64,000 nt of DNA. Source: Edaphocola aurantiacus. Its GTDB lineage: Bacteria; Bacteroidota; Bacteroidia; Chitinophagales; Chitinophagaceae. Each line of letters starts with the position of its first letter. Position 1 is the stretch's first letter. Below are positions 1-8,039 of this stretch, one piece after another. The position numbers were made by a program, and so were the translations under genes. The notes under the pieces are model-generated. The model worked only from the letters and a program-made list of their open reading frames with translations. It searched no databases and was not told where the DNA came from. The stretch lies in the NCBI RefSeq assembly GCF_019797745.1, contig NZ_VOSI01000004.1, positions 273,328 through 337,327 on the forward strand, given 5' to 3'.

Positions 1-182
1 TTTATCAGGCTTCAGGAACGGTATCCGGTCAGGAGTATGACCGCAGCAATTACTTTTACCCGGTAGCCCAGTTAACCGTATTCGGTGCCAGCTGGGGCAA
101 GCGGTTCGGAGGGTATACCGAAGTCGCTTTAGGTACAAGGGGTATTATCTTCGGAGGTATTTACTACCGTATTTTTGAATAA
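1..182 (+). CDS. Outer-membrane beta-barrel protein, C-terminal end (partial)
   Basis: This is an open frame entering from the left edge and ending at the TAA at 180-182, about 59 residues. The visible peptide alternates aromatic, glycine and polar residues (for example SWGKRFGGYTEVALG and GGIYYRIFE) and ends in an aromatic-rich strand. That pattern is typical of the last strands of an outer-membrane barrel, where the C-terminal phenylalanine region is read by the BAM machinery. The rest of the gene lies outside the window, so the family cannot be named. It is followed by a perfect palindrome that probably serves as a shared terminator. Confidence 0.6.
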   Translation, partial: YQASGTVSGQEYDRSNYFYPVAQLTVFGASWGKRFGGYTEVALGTRGIIFGGIYYRIFE

Positions 183-200
183 AATTGATACTCATTTTTC

Positions 201-242
201 ATATAAGCAAAGGCAGAGATATATCTCTGCCTTTGCTTATAT
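201..242. terminator. Bidirectional terminator, 42-nt perfect palindrome
   Basis: The sequence from 201 to 242 is fully self-complementary about its centre at 221/222 (arm core aaggcagagat). It lies between two convergent genes, stop at 182 on + and stop at 244 on -. This fits an intrinsic terminator serving both strands, although the U-tracts are short. Confidence 0.65.
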
Positions 243-243
243 A

Positions 244-609
244 TTAATATTGCCCTGTACTGAGCAGTACCAGTGTACAGGCTTCCTGTGGTATAATGCC
301 TGCTGCACGAGCCATTTCTTCCAGTTGCGGGTTTTCCGTGCCTGGATTAAACACAATACGTTTAGGATGGAGTGATAAAATATAGTCGTAATAAGATTGC
401 TGATTAGCCGGATTCAGGTATAAGGTTACGGTATCTATATCCGTAAAATCAGGTCTTTCTTTACTGAAAGGTACATCCAGTACCTGGCCGGTTTCCTTAC
501 CGATGGCTACGACTTCATGACCGAATTCGCGCAGCATGCGAATGGCTTTGTTGCTATATCTTCCCAGGTTTTCGGAGGCGCCTAAAACCAGTGTTTTCTT
601 CTGTGCCAT
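244..609 (-). CDS. CoA-binding protein (YccU/CoA_binding_2 family)
   Basis: A small Rossmann-fold protein of 121 aa. The N-terminus carries a glycine motif (LVLGASENLGRYSNKA) that matches the nucleotide-binding loop of the YccU/YneT-type CoA-binding family. The pattern VVAIGKETGQVLDVP followed by IVFNPGTENP and EACTLVLL is also typical of this family, whose members bind CoA through a single domain. The precise cellular role of the family is not established. I chose the internal ATG at 609 because the upstream extension (MEPSKKN...) has no match to the fold and 609 gives the standard length. The gene is monocistronic and divergent from hemD. Confidence 0.75.
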   Translation of the reverse strand: MAQKKTLVLGASENLGRYSNKAIRMLREFGHEVVAIGKETGQVLDVPFSKERPDFTDIDTVTLYLNPANQQSYYDYILSLHPKRIVFNPGTENPQLEEMARAAGIIPQEACTLVLLSTGQY

Positions 610-698
610 GAGCTGATCTGTTTTGTTTCTACTAAAATACGCATTCTTTTTCGATGGCTCCACTTAAAATTATTGTAAATTCGCAGGCAATTTGACCG

Positions 699-1403
699 AT
701 GCATCGTCCTATACACATACTTAGTACAAAAGCCCTGCGTACTGCATCGCAGGACAGGGCTGCACAGGAGGGCATCCGACTGGAGATGCTGCCTTTTATC
801 CGTATTGAGTATAGTAATGTGCCTGAACTCTTTGCTGCGCCAAAGAGCTGTATCACTGCCATCTTTACCAGCGTACATGCCGTAAAGGCTTATATGGGCA
901 TGGATGTGGCTATCCGGCCAGAGATAAAGGCAGTATGCTGTATTGCAGGTGCTACGGAACGGGAAGTGCACAGTGTATTGCCCAATGTACCTGTACTGGC
1001 ATCCAGGCCTTATGCAGCAGAACTGGTCAGGGATATTGCACAACAGTATAAGGCTTCATGGTCTTCCTTGCATTTCTATTGCGGAGACCAGCGTATGCCG
1101 ACTATACCGGAGGGCTTGACACAGGCGGGTATTCCTTTTGCAGAGCAGGTGGTATACCATACCATTGCCTGCCCGGAAAAGATTGATATGGTTTATGAGG
1201 GAATACTGTTTTTCAGTCCCAGTGCTGTGCATAGCTTTTTCAGCCTTAATGCGCTGCCGGAGCAGACAATAGCCTTTGCCATCGGAAATACCACAGCGGG
1301 GGCCTTGCAGCAATATACCGATCGTGTAGCCACTGCGCCGCAACCCGACGAAGAAGTATTGGTCGCTTATGCTATTGAATACTGTAAAGAGATAAAAAAG
1401 TAA
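699..1403 (+). CDS. hemD: Uroporphyrinogen-III synthase
   Basis: The 234-aa protein matches the HemD family in length and in the two-lobed pattern. The sequence IHILSTKAL opens the first lobe, IFTSVHAVKAY follows, and the C-terminal lobe contains ILFFSPSAVHSFF and FAIGNTTAGAL, the usual places where the substrate-facing loops lie. HemD cyclises hydroxymethylbilane to uroporphyrinogen III. HemD is poorly conserved in sequence, so support comes mainly from the pattern plus the next gene, hemE, 24 nt downstream, which performs the following step. A possible -7 element TAAATTCG lies at 676-683. Confidence 0.85.
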   Translation: MHRPIHILSTKALRTASQDRAAQEGIRLEMLPFIRIEYSNVPELFAAPKSCITAIFTSVHAVKAYMGMDVAIRPEIKAVCCIAGATEREVHSVLPNVPVLASRPYAAELVRDIAQQYKASWSSLHFYCGDQRMPTIPEGLTQAGIPFAEQVVYHTIACPEKIDMVYEGILFFSPSAVHSFFSLNALPEQTIAFAIGNTTAGALQQYTDRVATAPQPDEEVLVAYAIEYCKEIKK

Positions 1404-1427
1404 ATTATTTTATATAATCATTGATAA

Positions 1428-2471
1428 ATGAAAAGAGATCAAAACATAAAGAACGACCTGATTATCCGCACCCTGATGGGAGAAGCTGTAGAGCGCACAC
1501 CGGTATGGATGATGCGTCAGGCCGGACGTTACCTGCCGGAATATATTGCCCTGCGTAATAAATACTCTTTCTTCGAGCGTTGTCAGAATCCTGAGCTGGC
1601 TTGTGAGATTACCTTACAGCCGGTAGATATTGTTGGTGTTGATGCTGCTATCCTGTTTTCTGACATCCTGGTAGTACCACAGGCAATGGGGCTGGAGGTG
1701 CAGCTGATCGAAAAGCAAGGACCACTGTTGCCAGACCCGATCAAGACGGCTAAAGACCTGGAACGCGTGCGTGTAGCGGATGTAGATGAGACGCTTTCTT
1801 ATGTATTTGATGCTATTAAACTGATCAAGCAAGAGCTGAATGGTCGAGTGCCGCTGATTGGCTTTGCCGGAGCGCCATGGACTTTACTGTGCTATATGGT
1901 GCAGGGTAAGGGCAGCAAGACTTTTGATGAAGCTAAAGCATTCTGTTATCAGCAACCGGAAGTGGCACACCAGTTATTGCAGATGATTACGGATACCACT
2001 ATCGCTTATCTGAAAGGCCAGGTAGCTGCGGGTGCCGATACCTTACAGATATTTGACAGCTGGGGTGGTCTGCTGAGCAAACAGGATTTTGAAACCTATT
2101 CTTTATACTATATCCGCCAGATTGTTGCTGCGCTGAAAGATGAGGTGCCTACGATTGTGTTCGCGAAAGGAGCATGGGGTTCTCTGAAAGAAATGGCCGA
2201 TACCGGAGCACATGGTCTGGGTATCGACTGGTGTATAGAGCCGCATATGGCCCGCCAGTTTGCAGGTGCTGACATTACCCTGCAAGGTAATTTCGACCCG
2301 GCTAAATTATTATCACCGATCCCGGTAATTGAAAAAGAAGTTACTGCGATGCTGAAAGCATTCGGTCCGGGCAGACATATTGCCAACCTGGGTCACGGTA
2401 TATTGCCAAATGTACCGGTAGACCATGCTAAGGCATTTGTTGATACGGTTAAGAATTTCAGACACGCATAG
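1428..2471 (+). CDS. hemE: Uroporphyrinogen decarboxylase
   Basis: A 347-aa cytosolic enzyme that converts uroporphyrinogen III to coproporphyrinogen III by removing four acetate carboxyls. The N-terminal family signature [12 protein letters not shown] appears at about residues 28-39, with the substrate-anchoring arginine and the usual downstream pattern [14 protein letters not shown]. Further family motifs are [24 protein letters not shown] and [11 protein letters not shown], and the C-terminal [11 protein letters not shown] is a textbook HemE block. It sits 24 nt after hemD, so the two are almost certainly co-transcribed in one haem-synthesis operon. Confidence 0.97.
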   Translation: MKRDQNIKNDLIIRTLMGEAVERTPVWMMRQAGRYLPEYIALRNKYSFFERCQNPELACEITLQPVDIVGVDAAILFSDILVVPQAMGLEVQLIEKQGPLLPDPIKTAKDLERVRVADVDETLSYVFDAIKLIKQELNGRVPLIGFAGAPWTLLCYMVQGKGSKTFDEAKAFCYQQPEVAHQLLQMITDTTIAYLKGQVAAGADTLQIFDSWGGLLSKQDFETYSLYYIRQIVAALKDEVPTIVFAKGAWGSLKEMADTGAHGLGIDWCIEPHMARQFAGADITLQGNFDPAKLLSPIPVIEKEVTAMLKAFGPGRHIANLGHGILPNVPVDHAKAFVDTVKNFRHA

Positions 2472-2498
2472 CAGAGATAAATATTTTATATTTGTCTT

Positions 2499-3341
2499 GT
2501 GTTTACAAGAGAAAGACTGATACCTGAAGAAGGTTGGCGTAAAAAAGTATATCGGATAATTTACTACTCGGACACCCCGGCTGGTAAATTATTCGATATT
2601 GTTTTATTATGTGCTATCCTGCTGAGTGCTGTGCTCATCATCCTGGAATCACTACCGGGCAATTACAGCCGCAATTTCAATGTATTCTATACCGCTGAAT
2701 GGGTGCTGACGATATTCTTCACGCTGGAGTATATGTTGCGCCTGATGTGTATTAAAAATAACCGTGCCTATGTGCTCAGTCCGCTGGGTGTTATAGATCT
2801 GCTGGCACTGATTCCTTTTTACCTGAGCCTTCTTTTTCCCGGGGCACATTTCCTGTTGCTCATACGGCTATTGCGCTTGCTGCGCGTATTCCGCATCTTC
2901 CGGCTGATGGAGTATCTTAAAGATGCGTCTTATATTCTTGAAGCCCTGCGTAACAGTTATCGTAAAATCTTTATTTTCCTGTTTTTTATCAGTATAATAT
3001 CTGTAATTGTCGGTGCGCTGATGTATGTGGTCGAGCAGGGGGAGAACGGCTTTAAGAGTATACCCGAAAGCATTTACTGGGCAATAGTGACTATTACTAC
3101 TGTCGGTTACGGAGATATCTCTCCGGTGACCCCGATAGGTAAGTTCTTTGCCATTGTACTCATGCTTTGCGGCTACAGTATTATAGCGGTGCCAACCGGT
3201 ATTGTAAGCCAGGAGCTGCGCAGAAAGCAGCGAGCCGGTAAGCCTTGCTCCCGCTGCGGTAACCGCGATAATGACGGAGATGCCCGTTATTGTAAAATAT
3301 GCGGAGAAAAAATGGTGGATCAGTCAGCCTCAAATGGATAA
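2499..3341 (+). CDS. Voltage-gated K+ channel-like ion transporter with C-terminal zinc ribbon
   Basis: A 280-aa inner-membrane protein with six transmembrane segments. S4 is visible at about residues 121-137, with arginines every third position (LIRLLRLLRVFRIFRL), and the selectivity filter TVGYGD lies at 201-206 before the last helix. The tail is unusual for the family: CSRC at 250-253 and CKIC at 265-268 form a short zinc ribbon after the channel. The start is GTG at 2499, since no ATG precedes S1. A TATATTTG -7-like motif lies at 2487-2494, too close to the start to be an ordinary promoter. The last 22 nt overlap the end of the convergent peroxidase gene. The transported ion is inferred from the filter. 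Confidence 0.88.
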   Translation: MFTRERLIPEEGWRKKVYRIIYYSDTPAGKLFDIVLLCAILLSAVLIILESLPGNYSRNFNVFYTAEWVLTIFFTLEYMLRLMCIKNNRAYVLSPLGVIDLLALIPFYLSLLFPGAHFLLLIRLLRLLRVFRIFRLMEYLKDASYILEALRNSYRKIFIFLFFISIISVIVGALMYVVEQGENGFKSIPESIYWAIVTITTVGYGDISPVTPIGKFFAIVLMLCGYSIIAVPTGIVSQELRRKQRAGKPCSRCGNRDNDGDARYCKICGEKMVDQSASNG

Positions 3342-4402
3342 GGATCGCTGTAGGCTTTATTTCTGATGAGGGTAGAGTCGGTCATGGTTTTGAGAAATGC
3401 TACGAGGGCTTTACGGTCACTCTCCCCGAAATACACCCTGTTGGTCAGCATCATCATATGGTCATCCAGGTTGGGAGAACCGCCATTCACCTTATCGAAA
3501 TAGAAATTAACCACCTCTTCCAGTGTTTTGAAGCGTCCGTCATGCATATATGGTGCCGTCAGGGCAATGTTACGCAGGGTAGGGACCCTCATTTTGCCTA
3601 CATCTTTAGACAGCTTTGTCGTCTTGGCGATGCCGGAGTCCGGCTTCATATCCAGTCCGTTATTACGGAAAAAATTATCGGTCAGTAATACATCACTATG
3701 GCAGTGATTGCAGGATGCTCCATCGCTGAAGAACAGGTCCAGGCCACGTTCTTCTTCTTTGGTAAACACACTGGCATCGCCGCCGAAGAAGTAGCGGTCA
3801 AAGCGGGAATTGAAAGAGACGATGCTGCGCTCGAATTGTGCCAGAGCTTTCAGCACCAGGCTGCTGTCGATTTTAGTAGTGCCAAAGGCTTTGTAAAAGC
3901 GTTTGGGATAATCTGCATGTGATTGCAGGCGGGGCAGTATGATCGCCCAGCTGCTCGCCATTTCTATAGGATTGGTAATAGGATCATTGGCCTGTGCCTC
4001 CAGTGTTTTGGCACGGCCATCCCAGAACAGGAAATTACTCCAGGCCAGGTTTACCACAGACATGGATTGCTTTACACCTAGGTCGCCACGCACTCCGAAA
4101 CTGAATTGTCTGGGATCGGAAAATGCATAAGCCTGCTGATGGCAGGCCGCACAGCTCATGGTACGGTTTTCGCTGAGGATACCATCATAAAAAAGGTAAC
4201 GACCCAGCTCTACACCCTCCCTGGTCATTGGGTTTTCCTTAGGCATGGGCATAGGTTCAAAGTAGTCCGTTACAAACTCTGGTAATGCCGGTTGGAAGGG
4301 CGTTGGTTTGTAAGGAGTAGCTTTCTCTTTCTGCGTTGCACTCAGTAAAATGGTCAGCCCTGTCAGGAACAGGACCGCAATGGTTAATTTATGCCGTTTC
4401 AT
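3320..4402 (-). CDS. Dihaem cytochrome-c peroxidase (MauG/CcpA family)
   Basis: A 360-aa exported protein with an N-terminal hydrophobic segment (about residues 8-21). It has two c-type haem motifs, CAACH at 84-88 and CNHCH at 231-235. A methionine in PYMHDGRF near residue 285 is the expected distal ligand region, and FWDGRAKTLEAQA is a family block. Such proteins reduce hydrogen peroxide with electrons from small cytochromes in the periplasm; some MauG relatives modify proteins instead, and the sequence does not separate the two. It begins with an ATGA overlap on the preceding thioredoxin-like gene, so the two form an operon. Its 3' end overlaps the convergent channel gene. Confidence 0.9.
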   Translation of the reverse strand: MKRHKLTIAVLFLTGLTILLSATQKEKATPYKPTPFQPALPEFVTDYFEPMPMPKENPMTREGVELGRYLFYDGILSENRTMSCAACHQQAYAFSDPRQFSFGVRGDLGVKQSMSVVNLAWSNFLFWDGRAKTLEAQANDPITNPIEMASSWAIILPRLQSHADYPKRFYKAFGTTKIDSSLVLKALAQFERSIVSFNSRFDRYFFGGDASVFTKEEERGLDLFFSDGASCNHCHSDVLLTDNFFRNNGLDMKPDSGIAKTTKLSKDVGKMRVPTLRNIALTAPYMHDGRFKTLEEVVNFYFDKVNGGSPNLDDHMMMLTNRVYFGESDRKALVAFLKTMTDSTLIRNKAYSDPYPFEAD

Positions 4403-4998
4403 TCCGCCTCAAATTTACTTTTCGATACTTCTACAGCATGTCGTACCGCTTTAATGATCTTACCGTTTTCTAAAGGGGTATAACCTTGTTTTTTATAAAA
4501 TCCTTTATGTCTTCTGCCATCGCCTACAACTACGATAGTAGGCATGCCCATACCACCGTAAAAGGCTACCTCATCTGCTCCATTGATAAAAAGCGCATCG
4601 GGGTTGAATTTGTTTTCCTTTACCCATTTCTTCGCCATTTTCTCTGTAGACTCATTTTCGTATACCGTCTGGTAGTACTTGATCTTACCGGGATATTTGG
4701 CTTTCAATGAGGCAACCACCTTTTCCAGGCCCTTGCCTGCGGTGATGCAGGGGCGGCAGTCGATCATGAAATACTCATGTATAATTACATAGCCGCTGTC
4801 CAGCATATTCCATAACTCTACCTTCTGCTGGTTAAGCACATTTGTATTTACCCAGTTTTTAGTATTGTAAATAGTCGATTCCGGAATGGAAAAGTTATGC
4901 GTATGGTCTTCTTCCTTCTGCTCGTAATCCTGCGCCAGTACTGTATTACTGAAGGAAACAGCCAACAGGAGTGAAAAAAGGCTTATATATTTTTTCAT
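4399..4998 (-). CDS. Secreted thioredoxin-like protein
   Basis: The 199-aa protein starts with a clear signal peptide (MKKYISLFSLLLAVSFS, cleavage near VLAQ). A thioredoxin-fold redox motif, CRPC, follows YFMIDCRPC, and a cis-proline loop is present as MGMPTIVVV. The active site is unusual compared with CGPC or CPPC. I chose the ATG at 4998 because the 27 codons upstream do not resemble a signal sequence. The gene shares an ATGA junction with the dihaem peroxidase. A role in keeping that periplasmic enzyme or its haem-binding cysteines reduced is a reasonable inference from the coupling, not shown. Confidence 0.8.
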   Translation of the reverse strand: MKKYISLFSLLLAVSFSNTVLAQDYEQKEEDHTHNFSIPESTIYNTKNWVNTNVLNQQKVELWNMLDSGYVIIHEYFMIDCRPCITAGKGLEKVVASLKAKYPGKIKYYQTVYENESTEKMAKKWVKENKFNPDALFINGADEVAFYGGMGMPTIVVVGDGRRHKGFYKKQGYTPLENGKIIKAVRHAVEVSKSKFEAE

Positions 4999-5254
4999 GA
5001 TATTACAAAAATAAGACTTTTCGTACGAGATATCAAGCAATGAAAAATAGTGTTGCTTTTTGCCAACGAATTGATTCATAAAGCCGTCTACAAAAGAATG
5101 GGGTGCATTATCTCGATCGGGTATATATATTAAATATTACGGCAATAAGTCTTTTTTGTGTAATCTCTTTACTATTTTTACGCTTTCGGCGAATTGTATG
5201 CCGGATTACTGTCACGTGAAAACCATTGATAACTTAAAAACATAAATTTTGATT

Positions 5255-7798
5255 ATGAACAAAATTTATTCCCTATTATTATGTGCTGTCTTATGTTGTA
5301 TAGCAGGCATAAATGCATTTGCATCTCACGTTGTGGGAGGAGAACTTACTTATAAGTATATATCTTCTTCCGGAACCAATCACACTTATCAGCTGCAGTT
5401 CATCGTGTACGGTGACTGTAGCGGAGCTGCTTACAGCTCCTTTGCCTCAACTACTGCAGCAGGTATTAATATCTACAACAATGGTGTACAGCAGGGCGCT
5501 ACTATTGACCTGCCACGTATCAATTCAGAAAGTGATATCCTGATCTCCCCTGTATGTGCTACCCAGCTGACCAGTACGACCTGTTCTCCTGGTGGAACGA
5601 TTGTAGGGGTGAAAAAATATACCTTCCGTGGCAATATCGTCATTGCAGGTACTTCTGCTAACTGGAGATTTGCCTTCAATGGTAACCTGGTAAACGGTTC
5701 TTCTGCTGGTAGAACGTCTATCATCGATAACGTGACCAATATTGGTACCATGTATATCGGTGCTACACTGAACAATGTTGGGGGACAGAATAACTCACCG
5801 ACATTTACTGCCGATCCTACACCGTTCTTCTGTATCGGTATTGCGAGTTCTTATGGCCTGGGTGCGGTAGAGACAGAAGGTGATGTGCTGACTTACAGCC
5901 TGGCACCGGCAATCAATGATCCTTTAGGTGCAACTACTGTAACGTATAATGTAACACCTACAGGTGGTACTGGTCCGTTCACTATTACGACTCCGTTACC
6001 TGCTGTACCGGGTACTTTCCTGTTTTCCGGTACTACCGGTCAGCTGGACTTTACGCCTGCAGCGATGACCTCAAGCACCAGCGGTGCCAACATCCGTGAG
6101 TGTACGGTGGTAAACAAAGTAACCGAAACCCGCAATGGGGTAGAAGTAGGTACTACTTATCGTGAAATGATGTTCGTATTATTAACGAACTGTAGCAATA
6201 CAGCTCCGTCTACACCGGTATCCGGTGCACAGAACGGAGACCTGCTGCCAAGCACACCGAGCAGTGTTCAATTCGAAACCTGTGAGGCACAAACGGCAAC
6301 ATTTGCCTTTGATGTACCGGTAACAGATGCTCAGGGTGATAATGTTACCATTACGGCTACTAATATTCCTGCCGGTGCAGTGTTTAATGTAACCAACAAT
6401 GGTACTCCTAACCCTACAGCACACTTCTCCTGGATTCTAAATACTGTAGCTGCGGGTACATACCAGTTCTTTATTACTTATAAAGACGATGGTTGTCCGA
6501 TTTCCAGCATCAAAACAGTAACTTATACTGTTTATGTACTGCCGTTCAACGGAAACTTCCAGACGGGTTCTCAGCCACCGTGCCGCGATATGATCAATGG
6601 TAAAGCCTGGATCACTCAGCCGGCATCCGATACGGCCAAGTATAAAATTACCTGGATGGATCCTGCGTTCAATGTACTGCGCGCTGTGAACTTCACAAAC
6701 CAGGGTGATACTTTCAAAAATATTGCTTCAGGTAACTATGTAGTTGAAGTAGAAAACTACCGTGGTTGTAAACGTAAATTCGATGTGATCGTAGATACGC
6801 CTACTTATAAAGCTAAATTTGAAGTAGACAGCATCATCTGTGTGAACACTAACCTGACCTTTAACCCTAACTTCCCGAATAATGATTTTGTAAGCTGGAG
6901 CTGGGATTTCGGTAACGGTGTTACCTCTAATATGCAAACACCTACTCATCAGTACCCTTACAGCGGTCATTACCTGATCAAAATGATTGGTGTTACCTCT
7001 CTGGGTTGTATTGATTCTTTCCAGCAATGGGTAACTGTAGATTCTGTAATGACACCTGAGTTCGTTCTGGATCGCAACACACTTTGTGCTGGTGAGCAAG
7101 TTCATGTTACTCCTGATTATGGCCTGAACCCTACCGGTGTATCATGGGATTTCGGTGATGGCGGTACGCTGCAAACCGGAGCGGTTACTGGTATGACTTA
7201 TGCTTATACTACGCCTGGTACTTATCCGGTGGCTATGACTGTATCTTACAGAAGCTGTCCAGATATTACTTATACTAAGAACATTACGATCAGCAGCTAT
7301 CCTCTGGTAGACCTGGGTAATGATACTGCTTTATGTTACCGTGGTGCGCCTATCACACTGGCTAACCAGGTTGTGAATACGGGTGTACTGTATCACTGGA
7401 ATACGGGAGCAACAACATCAAGCATTCAGGCAACCGGTCCTGGCGTATACAGCCTGACGGCAACCAATAGTGCAGATTGTTCTACAACGGACAGTGTAAC
7501 GATCCGTAAAGATTGTTATGTAGATATTCCGAATGCGTTCTCTCCGAACGGAGATGGAGTTAGTGATTACTTCTTCCCAAGAAGCCTGTTATCAAGAGGT
7601 GTAAGCAGCTTCGAGATGTCTGTATACAACCGTTGGGGAGAGAAAGTATTCCTGACTCAGAAGATCGACGGCCGTGGCTGGGATGGTCTGTACAGCGGCA
7701 AAGTACAACCTGCCGGTGTCTACATCTACGATATCAGTGTTAAGTTTAAAGATGGTACTGAAGAGCGTTACCAAGGTAATGTAACCTTAATCAGATAA
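5255..7798 (+). CDS. T9SS type B secreted protein with PKD domain (tandem copy 1)
   Basis: An 847-aa secreted protein. The signal peptide is MNKIYSLLLCAVLCC...AFA, followed by SHVVGGELTYKYI, a common start of large Bacteroidota surface proteins. A PKD-type Ig domain is visible at about residues 545-600 (SWSWDFGNGVTS, PTHQYPYSGHYLI), with a second WDFGDGG block near 630. The C-terminus has the type B, gliding-associated sorting domain (IPNAFSPNGDGVSDYF, YNRWGEKVF, GWDGLYSGK, PAGVYIY) recognised by the type IX secretion system. A TTG occurs just upstream at 5249; I use the ATG at 5255. From 6782 to 7785 it is identical in DNA to the next gene. Confidence 0.9.
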   Translation: MNKIYSLLLCAVLCCIAGINAFASHVVGGELTYKYISSSGTNHTYQLQFIVYGDCSGAAYSSFASTTAAGINIYNNGVQQGATIDLPRINSESDILISPVCATQLTSTTCSPGGTIVGVKKYTFRGNIVIAGTSANWRFAFNGNLVNGSSAGRTSIIDNVTNIGTMYIGATLNNVGGQNNSPTFTADPTPFFCIGIASSYGLGAVETEGDVLTYSLAPAINDPLGATTVTYNVTPTGGTGPFTITTPLPAVPGTFLFSGTTGQLDFTPAAMTSSTSGANIRECTVVNKVTETRNGVEVGTTYREMMFVLLTNCSNTAPSTPVSGAQNGDLLPSTPSSVQFETCEAQTATFAFDVPVTDAQGDNVTITATNIPAGAVFNVTNNGTPNPTAHFSWILNTVAAGTYQFFITYKDDGCPISSIKTVTYTVYVLPFNGNFQTGSQPPCRDMINGKAWITQPASDTAKYKITWMDPAFNVLRAVNFTNQGDTFKNIASGNYVVEVENYRGCKRKFDVIVDTPTYKAKFEVDSIICVNTNLTFNPNFPNNDFVSWSWDFGNGVTSNMQTPTHQYPYSGHYLIKMIGVTSLGCIDSFQQWVTVDSVMTPEFVLDRNTLCAGEQVHVTPDYGLNPTGVSWDFGDGGTLQTGAVTGMTYAYTTPGTYPVAMTVSYRSCPDITYTKNITISSYPLVDLGNDTALCYRGAPITLANQVVNTGVLYHWNTGATTSSIQATGPGVYSLTATNSADCSTTDSVTIRKDCYVDIPNAFSPNGDGVSDYFFPRSLLSRGVSSFEMSVYNRWGEKVFLTQKIDGRGWDGLYSGKVQPAGVYIYDISVKFKDGTEERYQGNVTLIR

Positions 7799-7813
7799 TT
7801 GCAATTTTAATAT

Positions 7814-7858
7814 AAAAAACAAGAGCGCGGGATTTAATATCCCGCGCTCTTGTTTTTT
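7814..7858. terminator. Intrinsic terminator
   Basis: A 20-bp perfect stem with a 5-nt loop (arm core caagagcgcgggat, loop ttaat) lies 15 nt after the stop of the first T9SS gene. It is flanked by an A-run and a U-run, so it can act in both directions. Its position separates transcription of the two tandem paralogues. Confidence 0.85.
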
Positions 7859-8039
7859 ATATACCAACCAAAGGCATTTTAACCTTGTCTTAATAAAAGG
7901 GAGAAGTATGATCCGGTTAGATGTTAAAAAAAAATGCCTGATATTATGATTTGCGCAACATTTTTTTTACTTTTACTCATTGCATTCATTGGTTTGTGCT
8001 TCACCATGCTTACCAATTCTATCAATATAAATCCATTTT

